DNA of 64,000 nucleotides, taken from contig NZ_CP026313.1 in assembly GCF_002906575.1 (NCBI RefSeq), forward strand, positions 62,001 to 126,000. Reading direction: 5' to 3'. Shown one piece after another: positions 54,817-63,267 of the stretch. The DNA is from Salinigranum rubrum. GTDB taxonomy: Archaea; Halobacteriota; Halobacteria; Halobacteriales; Haloferacaceae. Under the pieces are notes generated by a model. The model searched no databases, was not told the origin of the DNA, and saw nothing but the letters and a program-made list of their open reading frames with translations. Made by a program: the position numbers and the translations under genes. The number at the start of each line of letters is the position of its first letter. Position 1 is the first letter of the stretch.

Positions 54817-55399
54817 CCCAGATACTCTACGTATCGACGACGAAGAGATCGTTGAGGCCATACTGCAGGAGACGCCGGACGCAGCCATCGTTGCGAACCT
54901 CGGGGTAGCCTCGTGGGTGCTCGCAAGGATTAGGGACCGCGAGCGAAACTTCTACATGGACGGTGGCATGGGCGGAACGACGCCCACTGGGATGGGAATC
55001 GCGCTCCGGACTGACGAGGACGTGGTCGTCCTCGACGGCGACGGCTCGATGCTGATGTCGATGGGCTGTCTGTCGACTGTCGGTGCGTACGGCCCGGACA
55101 ACCTAACGATCGTGGTGCGGGACAACGGCGTTTACGGGACGACTGGAGGGCAGTCGAACGCATCCGCCAATGTTGACTTTGCTGGCGTCGCAGAGAGCTG
55201 TGGCATACAGAGTGAGCGAGCGTCGACGCCCGAAGAGTTCGAGTCGACGTTTCGCGAAGCCGTCAACCGGCCGGGACCATCGCTGATCGAGTGCAGAGTG
55301 ACGCCGATCTCCATCGGTCCACCGGACGACTTCGTACCGTACGAATATAGTCACTCCTACGCCGCCCATCGGTTCCGCTCCGTAATTGGGATCGAGTGA
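54809..55399 (+). CDS. TPP-dependent decarboxylase beta subunit, sulfopyruvate decarboxylase (ComE)-like
   Basis: A 196-residue protein starting MTDPDTLRIDDEEIVEAILQ. It carries the diphosphate/Mg-binding domain: FYMDGGMGGTTPTGMGIALR, then VVLDGDGSMLMSMGCLSTVG (GDGS) and, ~27 residues later, VVRDNGVYGTTGGQ (Asn ligand). ESCGIQSERASTPEEFESTF is the usual C-terminal helix. With the alpha subunit it forms one active site at the interface. A cupin gene follows 67 bases downstream on the same strand. Confidence 0.85.
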   Translation: MTDPDTLRIDDEEIVEAILQETPDAAIVANLGVASWVLARIRDRERNFYMDGGMGGTTPTGMGIALRTDEDVVVLDGDGSMLMSMGCLSTVGAYGPDNLTIVVRDNGVYGTTGGQSNASANVDFAGVAESCGIQSERASTPEEFESTFREAVNRPGPSLIECRVTPISIGPPDDFVPYEYSHSYAAHRFRSVIGIE

Positions 55400-55436
55400 T
55401 CACGGCGCGACGAAAGACTTCCGGATCCCCAAGAAG

Positions 55437-55446
55437 ATTTTTATAT
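55437..55446 (+). promoter_or_regulatory. TATA box, leaderless-type promoter for the cupin gene
   Basis: TTTTTATATCG is centred about 25 bases before ATG 55467, the spacing expected when transcription starts at the start codon. Confidence 0.55.
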
Positions 55447-55466
55447 CGCTGCGACGTTCGTCCGCT

Positions 55467-55856
55467 ATGGTTCGTATGTACGAAGCGGACGCGGTGCCGA
55501 CAGTGTACAACATCGACGACATCCCAGAACAGGAACGAGGACCAGGCACGGTCGGGCAATACTTCAGAGGGCACGACACCATCATCGGGTTCAATACGCT
55601 TGATGAGAAGACAGTACACTCGGAGCATTCACATCCCTGGGAACAGATAGCGTTCGTCGTCGAGGGGACGTGCGACTTCGTCATCGACGGCAAAGAAGTG
55701 ACGCTCGACGCCGGCGACATCGTCAACATCCCTCCAGGTGTCAAGCATAGTTCGGCGACAGACGAGACGGCGCTTCTCATGGCAATCTTCCCACTCCGTG
55801 AAGATTATCTCCCGTTCACCGAGTACCAGCACGAATACCCGCCCGAATCTGCATAG
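55467..55856 (+). CDS. Small cupin-domain protein
   Basis: A 129-residue single-domain cupin from ATG 55467 (MVRMYEADAVPTVYNIDDIP); the leaderless promoter supports this start. Motif 1 is HSEHSHPWEQIAFVVEGTCD with the metal ligands HxH and Glu, and motif 2 is GDIVNIPPGVKHSSATDE with the last His. It probably binds a divalent metal and acts as a sugar-acid isomerase, dioxygenase or lyase on a small substrate; KdgF-like uronate-processing cupins are one possibility. Its place after the ComDE-like pair suggests the same pathway. Confidence 0.85.
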   Translation: MVRMYEADAVPTVYNIDDIPEQERGPGTVGQYFRGHDTIIGFNTLDEKTVHSEHSHPWEQIAFVVEGTCDFVIDGKEVTLDAGDIVNIPPGVKHSSATDETALLMAIFPLREDYLPFTEYQHEYPPESA

Positions 55857-55943
55857 TTCTCGTTCAATCCGTTTTCGAACAAGCGCTGTTAACGTCGACA
55901 CGAGCGCCACGCTACTACATCTCCTTGTGATGTGAGCCCAGAC

Positions 55944-56888
55944 TCAATATCCGCCGAAGGACTCGTCGACCTCGTACGGTGCGTCGACGATCGAATTAGT
56001 GTGTTCCTCGTACAATTTGACGACGCTGCTGAAATCCTCACTTCCCAGACCGCGAGCGCTCGCAGTCTGATACAGGTTCCGCACGAGGTTCACCACGTAC
56101 ATCGGATAGTCGCTCGAATCGGCCATGTCGAGCGCAATCCCAAGATCCTTGGTCGTGAGATCAACGGTGAACCCTGGATCGAAGTTTCGGTTGAGTACGC
56201 GCGGCATCCGTTTTTTGAACTGGTTGGACCCGCCGCCGGCGTTGCCGATGACGTCGAGCATCACGTCGCCCTCGACGCCCCGGTCGCGGCCGAGTGCGAC
56301 TGCTTCCATCGCTATCAACATGTTACTGTGCGACATGACGTTGTTGATGAGTTTGACTGTGGGACCGGCACCGACATCACCGACGTGGTACAGTTTCTGC
56401 GACATCGCGTCGAGAACTGTTTGAACGCCGTTGCGGTGGAAAACGTCTTCGTCGCCGCCGACCATTATTGTTAGTGTTCCCGCGTGGCAGTCTTCAGGGC
56501 CGCCGCTGACCGGCGACGCAAGAAATTCGACGCCCTGTTCTTTCGCTTCGGCTGCGACCTTCTCTGAGGTCTCTGGGTTGATCGTACTCATTTCCAGTGC
56601 GACGGTTCCCTCTTTCGCCGTGGAGAGAATGCCATCCTCGCCGAGGTACACGGATTCGACGATCTGAGATTTCGGCAGGCTCGTCACGATAATATCCGCG
56701 TTTTCGGAGGCCTCAGCGGGCGTTTCGACTGGTGTCCCGCCGTACTCTTCGAACTGCGCACGAGCGTCCTCGCTGATGTCAGATCCCGTGACGGTGAAGC
56801 CTTTCTCCAACAGCCCACGCGCCATGTTACCACCCATTTGGCCGAGTCCAACAATTCCGATCTCTAGCTGCTCTGGAGTAGACATCAC
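55944..56888 (-). CDS. 3-hydroxyisobutyrate dehydrogenase-like NAD(P)-dependent reductase
   Basis: A 314-residue beta-hydroxyacid dehydrogenase starting MMSTPEQLEIGIVGLGQMGG. It shows VGLGQMGGNMARGLLEKGFT (dinucleotide binding), ASPVSGGPEDCHAGTLTIMV (substrate site), GPTVKLINNVMSHSNMLIAM (catalytic Lys) and FTVDLTTKDLGIALDMADSS. The end FGGY matches the DGY end of its paralog at 45369-46307. The two are clearly related but differ throughout, so they are old duplicates rather than a recent copy. It is divergently placed from the flavoprotein gene at 57034. Substrate unknown. Confidence 0.85.
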   Translation of the reverse strand: MMSTPEQLEIGIVGLGQMGGNMARGLLEKGFTVTGSDISEDARAQFEEYGGTPVETPAEASENADIIVTSLPKSQIVESVYLGEDGILSTAKEGTVALEMSTINPETSEKVAAEAKEQGVEFLASPVSGGPEDCHAGTLTIMVGGDEDVFHRNGVQTVLDAMSQKLYHVGDVGAGPTVKLINNVMSHSNMLIAMEAVALGRDRGVEGDVMLDVIGNAGGGSNQFKKRMPRVLNRNFDPGFTVDLTTKDLGIALDMADSSDYPMYVVNLVRNLYQTASARGLGSEDFSSVVKLYEEHTNSIVDAPYEVDESFGGY

Positions 56889-57000
56889 TCTTGGTGTTTA
56901 CAGTTCTCAAATTAAACTGTTTGGGTCAGTACCCCGTTTCCATCGGAGAAAGTGACATTCAAAATATCAGTTCACCATTGTAATCGATCTCTTGGACCAA

Positions 57001-57010
57001 AGTTTTATTA
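57001..57010 (+). promoter_or_regulatory. TATA-like box, leaderless-type promoter for the flavoprotein gene
   Basis: AGTTTTATTA is centred about 28 bases before ATG 57034, supporting the start MQQQTYDVVVIG instead of the in-frame TTG at 57028. Confidence 0.45.
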
Positions 57011-57033
57011 CTAGGTGAAGCCCCAGATTGGCT

Positions 57034-58443
57034 ATGCAGCAGCAAACCTACGATGTCGTCGTTATAGGCTCTGGAATGGCCGGTCTCGCCGCTGGATTAC
57101 GTGCTTCCGAGCAGGATATGTCAGTGGCAGTTCTGGAAAAAGCCCCAAAGAAACGTCGAGGCGGCCACACCCAGTTCACCGAGACATTCCGGATACCCAC
57201 GGCTGACATCGATCTGGACATCGATTTTAACGTCAACGACTACAGCGTCGCCGACTTCTACTCGGACCTAATGAAGATCACGGAGTTCAAAGCCGACGAG
57301 AAACTTTTGGAGACGATGACGGAAGGGTCGGTTGGTATGTTTGAGTGGCTGACCGAGCGCGGGATCGACTGGGAGTATCAGGCACCCTACCCCGGTTGGG
57401 TCGCTGGTCGCGTCTGGATCGGCGGGGAGAAGCTCATCGACCAAATGACCGAGCTGATGAAAGAAAACGGCGTGGACGTGTACTATAACGCCGACGCCCA
57501 GGAGTTCCACCGCTCTGACGAGGGAGCAGTCACAGGCGTGACCGCCTTCGTCGACGGTACTCGGACGCGGTTTACTGCCGAGGCCACGGTGCTCGCTGCC
57601 GGAGACTATGGATCAAGCAAAGAAAAGCGGACCAAATACTACGGTCCTGGGTTTGGGAACATGATAGTTCGTGGGAGCCGGTACAACACGGGCGGCATCC
57701 TGGACGCAGCAATGAACCTCGGAGCAAAGTCTGAAGGCGAGTGGGGCGATGCCCATATGGCCATCATCGACGCCGGATCGCCCGAAGTCGAGGGCGGTAT
57801 CACCAACGTCCGTGGGTTCCAGTACGGTATCATCGTTAATCACGAGGGCGAGCGCTTCCTGAACGAGGGGGCAGACTCGCGAGCACACATGTATGCGAAG
57901 TACGGCCGGAAGATCTTCGAGCAATCGTATCACGAATCGTTCGTGATCGTCGACTCGAAAGTCGTCGACGACGTAGCCCACCAGGGACCGACCCGGCCCG
58001 TAACCGCGGACTCCATCGAAACACTGGTCCAGCGACTCGACATCGAGAAGAGCGACCGCGCCGTCGAGAGCATCGAAGCCTTTAACGAGGCCTGTGACCC
58101 CGACGCGATCGACCACTACGATCCCAACAGCCTCGACGACAATAGTACGGTCGGCGTCGAGCCACCCAAATCAAATTGGGCAATTCCACTGGACGAACCG
58201 CCCTTCACCGGTTATCCCGTCACCGGCGGGATGACGTTCGGCTTCGGCGGCGTCGCGACTACCCCGAAGACAGAAGTCCTCGATACAAGAGACGAGATCA
58301 TCCCCGGCTTCTTCGCCGCGGGGAACTCCACTGGCGGACTCCTCTACAACAACTACGCTGGTGGGACCGGTCTGACGAACGCCGCCGTCTTCGGCAAGAT
58401 CGCAGGCGAACAAGCGGCTGCCTACGTCGAAGAATCGCAGTAG
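57034..58443 (+). CDS. FAD-dependent oxidoreductase, tricarballylate dehydrogenase / fumarate-reductase-flavoprotein-like
   Basis: A 469-residue flavoprotein from ATG 57034. The FAD motif VVVIGSGMAGLAAGLRASEQ is at residues 8-27, followed by AVLEKAPKKRRGGHTQFTET, a TcuA-like phrase. The mid-region has GWVAGRVWIGGEKLIDQMTE and TVLAAGDYGSSKEKR. The C-terminus holds PFTGYPVTGGMTFGFGGVAT and FFAAGNSTGGLLYNNYAGGT, with GLTNAAVFGKIAG, the closing FAD-binding region of the fumarate reductase/tricarballylate dehydrogenase/ketosteroid dehydrogenase family. It would desaturate or reduce a carboxylate. A partial paralog sits at the right edge (63268 on). TcuB is not adjacent; ETF could be the electron partner, which is inference. 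Confidence 0.85.
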   Translation: MQQQTYDVVVIGSGMAGLAAGLRASEQDMSVAVLEKAPKKRRGGHTQFTETFRIPTADIDLDIDFNVNDYSVADFYSDLMKITEFKADEKLLETMTEGSVGMFEWLTERGIDWEYQAPYPGWVAGRVWIGGEKLIDQMTELMKENGVDVYYNADAQEFHRSDEGAVTGVTAFVDGTRTRFTAEATVLAAGDYGSSKEKRTKYYGPGFGNMIVRGSRYNTGGILDAAMNLGAKSEGEWGDAHMAIIDAGSPEVEGGITNVRGFQYGIIVNHEGERFLNEGADSRAHMYAKYGRKIFEQSYHESFVIVDSKVVDDVAHQGPTRPVTADSIETLVQRLDIEKSDRAVESIEAFNEACDPDAIDHYDPNSLDDNSTVGVEPPKSNWAIPLDEPPFTGYPVTGGMTFGFGGVATTPKTEVLDTRDEIIPGFFAAGNSTGGLLYNNYAGGTGLTNAAVFGKIAGEQAAAYVEESQ

Positions 58444-58561
58444 CGCTCGCAGCACGCAATTTCCCGCTGATCTGTTTCACTCGTCAACTGGCAACGGCGT
58501 ACGTCTCCGGCAGGCGAAACTCGAAGAGTGATGAACAAAAAACCGAGACGGACCGCCTGGA

Positions 58562-59908
58562 CTACTCGAAGGTGATTACGCCGACGCCGTCCTCGTGAGT
58601 CACCTCGGTGTCGTAGGGCTGTGAGAGGGCGTCGATATGCTCTACGATCTTCTGGGCCTTTTGGCCGGTCGCACGCATCGGGAGTCCAGCCGTCTTCACG
58701 GGTCCCTCGAGTGCCTTCTCGCCCATGAGTGCCGGGTGAAGCTCGACTCGCAGCACGTCACCGTCGTCGCTCATCTCACAGACCGGCACGATGTTCCCGA
58801 GTACCGGCGAGTGCGAACGGTAGCCGCCCGGCGGATGGACGACACCCCACGATTCTGGTCGAGCGTCGTAGCCTTCGGAGGGCGTGGCATCTTTTCGGTG
58901 AACCTCGAGGCCACGTCGCCAGCGGGTGTAGTAGTCCGCAGGAAGCTTCTCAACCGTGTTGCTCATCAAGAAGAAGTCACCGAGGTCGTAGAAGATGATA
59001 CTGTCGTCGTAGGCTTCGATGCCTCGGAACGGTGCGTGACTACCCTGAACAATCACGATATCGGCACCGGCATCAACGGAATCGCGGGCGAACTCCGGAA
59101 CCCAGTCCGGCGAAACGCTCGGGTCTTCCTCTGGCTTCCACTCGTGGATGTGGAGGTGGGCCATCGCCAAGTCGGATTGCCGACTAGCGTCGCGGATCGA
59201 GCGGAGGTTACCTTCTCTGTCGTCCTCGTTGGGGACCATCTCCATCCCAGGTTCGTCCCGCTCGATGAACTCGAACAGCGTGTTATGCAGCCCCGGCGGG
59301 TGGAGCAGCCACGAGTTTTCGAGGTTGGTGATCCACCAACCCATTTTCTCCCCCAATTTCTTGACTTCTTCCAGTTCCTCCGGGCCGACTTCGTAGTTGT
59401 ATCGGAGCGGGTTGACGCCCGGCCGTCCCCGGAAATCACTTCGAGCTTCGCCGGCGCGCGCCCAGCGCTGGAAGGACGTTGCCATAGAGACGAGGCCGAC
59501 GCGACCGACTTCGGTGTCGAGGTACGCCGGTGCTCGTGCCTCTCCGAGATCCATTCCCGTCCCGGCATACGGGATCCCGATTTCGTCCAGCGCCTCCCAT
59601 GTGCTGTACAGACCGCCGTACGCGCCGTCAAGCGCGTGATTAGACGCGTGAGAGACGATGTCGAATCCTGCCCACTTCAGTTCCTCTGCGACGAACGGGG
59701 GTGCGCGCTGCCAGGTGCCACCAGCCTCAGCGACCGGGAACATCTCATCGTCGTCGTAGTCGTATATCGACGTTTCCAGATGCGTATAACCGATGTCGGC
59801 GTTCTGGAAGAGCTCGATGATAGAGCGGAAGTCAGGTTCATCGATGACCGAGATACGGCGATTCAGCAACGAGTCCCCAGAAAGTGCCACGTCGTAGGTC
59901 ATCGGCAC
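58562..59908 (-). CDS. CapA-family metallophosphatase-fold protein
   Basis: A 448-residue protein starting MPMTYDVALSGDSLLNRRIS with no signal peptide; ATG 59902 is an alternative start. Motifs in order: VALSGDSLLNR (metal Asp), IGYTHLETSIYDYD, VSHASNHALDGAYG (Asn-His), DLAMAHLHIHEWKPEED (His), VIVQGSHAPFRGIEAY (His) and IIFYDLGDFFLMS. It is close to the protein at 26561-27916 over its whole length. It is the last gene of a minus-strand run MFS carrier - aldehyde dehydrogenase - CapA, 193 bases after the dehydrogenase. No capsule genes are nearby, so a catabolic hydrolase or phosphatase role is suggested. All metal ligands appear present. Confidence 0.75.
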   Translation of the reverse strand: MPMTYDVALSGDSLLNRRISVIDEPDFRSIIELFQNADIGYTHLETSIYDYDDDEMFPVAEAGGTWQRAPPFVAEELKWAGFDIVSHASNHALDGAYGGLYSTWEALDEIGIPYAGTGMDLGEARAPAYLDTEVGRVGLVSMATSFQRWARAGEARSDFRGRPGVNPLRYNYEVGPEELEEVKKLGEKMGWWITNLENSWLLHPPGLHNTLFEFIERDEPGMEMVPNEDDREGNLRSIRDASRQSDLAMAHLHIHEWKPEEDPSVSPDWVPEFARDSVDAGADIVIVQGSHAPFRGIEAYDDSIIFYDLGDFFLMSNTVEKLPADYYTRWRRGLEVHRKDATPSEGYDARPESWGVVHPPGGYRSHSPVLGNIVPVCEMSDDGDVLRVELHPALMGEKALEGPVKTAGLPMRATGQKAQKIVEHIDALSQPYDTEVTHEDGVGVITFE

Positions 59909-60101
59909 ACTCCCGAGTCGTTTTGAACAGGAAGGTCGATCCTCCCGACCTGTTCGCTGGAAGGTGCCAATTCACGGTGGATTTCACGGTTCCACGTCAT
60001 GAGTACTGCTGGCTTAGACGCATCGTCTCTTAATTCTTTGTGCCAATGTCACGTGCCACGCCAAAAGGAGGATACGGACCGAGGACCGAACGTCGGTGGT
60101 C

Positions 60102-61586
60102 TTAGCTCACGTCGAGCGAAAACGGATCGCCGATCTCGCCGGAGTGGTCAATCCAGACGCTCTTGGTCTGGTAGTAGGCTTCGAGACCTTCGTGACCCAT
60201 TTCGCGACCCAGTCCGCTGTCCTTGTAGCCGCCGAACGGGGAATTGGGGGCGACGACGCGGTATTCGTTGATCCAGACCGTTCCGGCTTCGAGTCGCTCG
60301 GCCATGCGGTTCGCCTGACTCATGTCCGTTGTCCAGACGCCGGCCGCGAGACCGTAGTCCGAGTCGTTCGCGGTTTCGAGCGCCTCTTCTTCGTCGGAAA
60401 ACATGATGAGGCTCGCCACCGGTCCGAAGATTTCTTCCTGAGCTACAGTCATACTGTTGTCGACATCGATCAAGATCGTCGGCTGGATGAAGCACTCACC
60501 CGGCAGATCACTGGGTTGTTCGCCGCCGAAGGCGATCTCCGCGCCTTCCTGTTTCCCCATTTGGATGTAGTCCCGAACGGTCTCCCACTGATCCCGGAAC
60601 GCGACTGGGCCCATATCCGTATCCGGATCCATCGGATCGCCGAGCGTGATGTCGGCCGCCCGATCTGCGAACCGCTCGACGAATTCGTCTCTGATGTCCT
60701 CGTGAACAAGCACCCGAGAGCCGGCGAGACAGGTCTGGCCGGTAGCTGCGAAGATCCCCTTCATCACGCCGTTGACGGCGTCGTCGAGGTCGATTCCGGG
60801 AAACAGGATATTCGGGCTCTTTCCACCGAGTTCGAGCGTCACCGGAGAGAGGTTTTCGCCCGCTTTCCTAGCAATCTGACGACCGACAGACGTGCTCCCG
60901 GTGAATCCGAGCTTGTCGATGTCGGGATGGTTGGTGATCGCGTTCCCGGTTTTGTTCCCGTGACCGGTGACGACGTTGTACGCGCCCGCTGGGAGATCGG
61001 TCTCTTCGGCGATAATCTCCGCAAACCGGAGAGCGCTGACCGGGGTCTGGGCGCTCGGCTTGTGGACGAACGTGTTTCCGGCCGCCAGCGCTGGCGCGAG
61101 TTTCCAAGTCGTTAGGAGGAGCGGCGAGTTCCACGGCGTGATCGCCCCGACGACGCCGTACGGTTCCTTGCGGGTGTAATTGAACATTTGTCCGTCCTTG
61201 TTGTCGACCGGGATCGTCCGCCCCTCGCCGACCTCCTCTGTGAGCGTCCCGTAATACCGATACCACTCGCCCATCGTCTCCATCTGCGGTCGCATCTCGC
61301 GGAGGAGCTTACCGTTCTGACGTGTCTCCAGTTCTGCGAGTTCCTGTGCGTTTCGATCGATCGCATCCGCGATGTCGAACAGGATATCTCGGCGTTTGCT
61401 TGGTCTTGTATCACGCCAGATTTCGAACGCCTCGCGGGCGCTTGCAACGGCTCTGTCTACATCCTCCGCAGTCCCGCTGGGGACGGACGCCCAGACGGTG
61501 CCGTCGTACGGATACTCCACGTTGATGCGATCGTCACTGCTCGACGGACGGAATTCACCGCCGAGAAAGAGATCATAGTTTGTCAT
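60102..61586 (-). CDS. NAD(P)-dependent aldehyde dehydrogenase
   Basis: A 494-residue protein from ATG 61586 (MTNYDLFLGGEFRPSSSDDR); the longer frame upstream lacks family similarity. It has VVGAITPWNSPLLLTTWKLA, LGFTGSTSVGRQIARKAGEN (NAD binding), TLELGGKSPNILFPGIDLDD with the catalytic Glu, FAATGQTCLAGSRVLVHED with the catalytic Cys, and QEEIFGPVASLIMFSDEEEA. It is a paralog of the frameshifted enzyme at 27988-29480. It lies between the MFS carrier and a CapA gene on the same strand. Likely it oxidises a hydroxy-, semi- or sugar-derived aldehyde made in this island. Confidence 0.9.
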   Translation of the reverse strand: MTNYDLFLGGEFRPSSSDDRINVEYPYDGTVWASVPSGTAEDVDRAVASAREAFEIWRDTRPSKRRDILFDIADAIDRNAQELAELETRQNGKLLREMRPQMETMGEWYRYYGTLTEEVGEGRTIPVDNKDGQMFNYTRKEPYGVVGAITPWNSPLLLTTWKLAPALAAGNTFVHKPSAQTPVSALRFAEIIAEETDLPAGAYNVVTGHGNKTGNAITNHPDIDKLGFTGSTSVGRQIARKAGENLSPVTLELGGKSPNILFPGIDLDDAVNGVMKGIFAATGQTCLAGSRVLVHEDIRDEFVERFADRAADITLGDPMDPDTDMGPVAFRDQWETVRDYIQMGKQEGAEIAFGGEQPSDLPGECFIQPTILIDVDNSMTVAQEEIFGPVASLIMFSDEEEALETANDSDYGLAAGVWTTDMSQANRMAERLEAGTVWINEYRVVAPNSPFGGYKDSGLGREMGHEGLEAYYQTKSVWIDHSGEIGDPFSLDVS

Positions 61587-61705
61587 CAGTAATCCGTCCA
61601 AACAATTCGAGGGGATATGAATAAGTGTACTGTGCCTGCAGCCAAACAAGATATCGGGGGAAACAGCGGAAAAGGTGTCTGGTGGAGAGACTAGTGAGGC
61701 GTCCA

Positions 61706-62911
61706 TCAGTTAGTCGGCATCCGGGTCGTAACAACCATCATCAGCACTGCCAAGACAGCGAGGGCGTAGAATCCCTCGTCGAAGAACCCACGATCTGCTG
61801 CGGCACCGAATATCGACGGGATGATCGAGGCCAGTCCTAGGCCGATCGTCCGAATGACACCCAGTCCGGTCCCTTTGATTTCGTCAGCGAGAGCGTTGAT
61901 CAGGTGTGACTGGACGATCGTCCCGCTCCCCAGGATCGGCGCCACGAGGACGGTAATCAGCAGTATCGGGACTGTCCCCTCGACGCTCGGAAAGACAACG
62001 AGTGCGATCCCTGAAACGAGTGCGATCGAAAGCATCGTAGGCCGTATACCGATTCGGTCATAAGCCGCACCGCAAAGTGGTTTTACAAACACGCCCGCGC
62101 CGAAAAACGCCCCGAAGAGAAGAGAGGCGCGCGTCGACGAGAGCGATTTTACCTCGACTAAATACGTCGGATAGAAACTTGTAAATGAGATCCAGAGGCT
62201 GACGAACAGGAGGAACAAGACAGTGCCGTACATGATCGTCGGCGTCGACATCCCGGAAAATATCGTCCGAAAACCCGCGACTGAGAGGCTGTCGATGGGA
62301 CTTGCCGAGGTCGAGGTTCGGGCTGGTACGTAGGCCCAGAGCGCGATCGCAGCGATCACAAAAAACGGGAGCGTAAAACCGAGGCCGAATTGCCAGGAGA
62401 GGAATACGACGAGAAACCCTGCGATCGGCGGTAATAGCGATTGCCCGATGTCGGCAGCGGCGAGTACAATCCCGACGGAGAACCCGACTCGATTGGGGAA
62501 GAGATCTCGCATCGCCGTGTACCGAGCGACGCCGTAGAGCGAGAGGCCCAGCCCGAGCAACACTGTCAACGCGAACAGGGCAGCGACCGTGTTCACTGAG
62601 ATCACAAGCACCAGCATCACGCCCGAGATCACGACACTCATGAGGAGCGTCCACCCCTCGCCGAACCGGTCGGAAATAATCCCGCCGGGAAGTTGGCCAA
62701 CGGCGGTCGAAACCCAGAGCAGCGACAGGAGCAGACCGGCCGTCGACAGATCGAAGCCGTACGACGAGCGAAGTTCGGGGATCAACACCGGATAAATCAT
62801 CTTTACCCCGATCAGGAGAAACGATCCGGTCGCGATCGCCAACAGTGCCTTTCCTCGGCCCTCGCCCTGTAAGGAGCGGATCTCCCGTCGCAGATTTTCG
62901 ATGCGATTCAC
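61706..62911 (-). CDS. Major facilitator superfamily transporter
   Basis: A 401-residue, 12-helix carrier starting MNRIENLRREIRSLQGEGRG. The loop 2-3 motif is GQLPGGIISDRFGEGWTLLM, and the second-half equivalent is CGAAYDRIGIRPTMLSIALV. SFYPTYLVEVKSLSSTRASL and IKGTGLGVIRTIGLGLASII are shared with the degenerate carrier at 16330-17000. It resembles organic-acid or sugar-acid proton symporters (ACS-like). It is the first gene of the MFS-aldehyde dehydrogenase-CapA run, with a 119-base gap to the dehydrogenase, so it probably imports that pathway's substrate. Confidence 0.85.
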   Translation of the reverse strand: MNRIENLRREIRSLQGEGRGKALLAIATGSFLLIGVKMIYPVLIPELRSSYGFDLSTAGLLLSLLWVSTAVGQLPGGIISDRFGEGWTLLMSVVISGVMLVLVISVNTVAALFALTVLLGLGLSLYGVARYTAMRDLFPNRVGFSVGIVLAAADIGQSLLPPIAGFLVVFLSWQFGLGFTLPFFVIAAIALWAYVPARTSTSASPIDSLSVAGFRTIFSGMSTPTIMYGTVLFLLFVSLWISFTSFYPTYLVEVKSLSSTRASLLFGAFFGAGVFVKPLCGAAYDRIGIRPTMLSIALVSGIALVVFPSVEGTVPILLITVLVAPILGSGTIVQSHLINALADEIKGTGLGVIRTIGLGLASIIPSIFGAAADRGFFDEGFYALAVLAVLMMVVTTRMPTN

Positions 62912-63267
62912 GTACGTTCTCCTTGGTCTTCGTCCACTTTCTATCCGAGCGTAATCAACATTTGGTTCTGGGGGACGAAGTGAGGGTATTCCAGGCGGCT
63001 CTCAAGAAAGACGTAAGCCACGTCTCAAAACCGAGCTAGGCAGTTAGACAGTCAACAGTTCAACCAGTCAACTCAGATCGTCGTAGTCCAGCGGTGGCTC
63101 GTGCTGTTGGCTCCGCCGTTGGATTACCATTCGTCGCCTCAGAGTGTCACCGTTATATATCGAATTACGATCGACATTGACAGCGATGGATCACTGGAGG
63201 GTTTCGATCGTGCTCAAATACTATCGATCAAAAAATATAAGCATCCGTGAGCGGACCGTTATCAGTG
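62912..63267. other. Intergenic region between divergent transporter and flavoprotein genes
   Basis: No convincing gene is seen. It contains A/T-rich promoter-like elements (GTTATATATCG at about 63151-63161 and AAAAATATAAG near 63240) and a short near-repeat (CAGTCAACAGTTCAACCAGTCAACTC split over 63048-63073). On the minus strand a 20-codon frame beginning MVIQRRSQQHEPPLDYDD follows the first TATA-like element, too short to claim. Confidence 0.5.
63231..63241 (+). promoter_or_regulatory. TATA box, leaderless-type promoter for the right-edge flavoprotein
   Basis: AAAAATATAAG is centred about 31 bases before ATG 63268, consistent with a short or absent 5' leader. Confidence 0.5.

Noticed and set aside
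60096-61115. A 339-codon plus-strand frame opposite the aldehyde dehydrogenase
   Set aside because: The dehydrogenase motifs (ELGGK, GQTC) on the minus strand are decisive, and the plus frame is a shadow. The same holds for the long plus frame at 58637-59926 opposite CapA.
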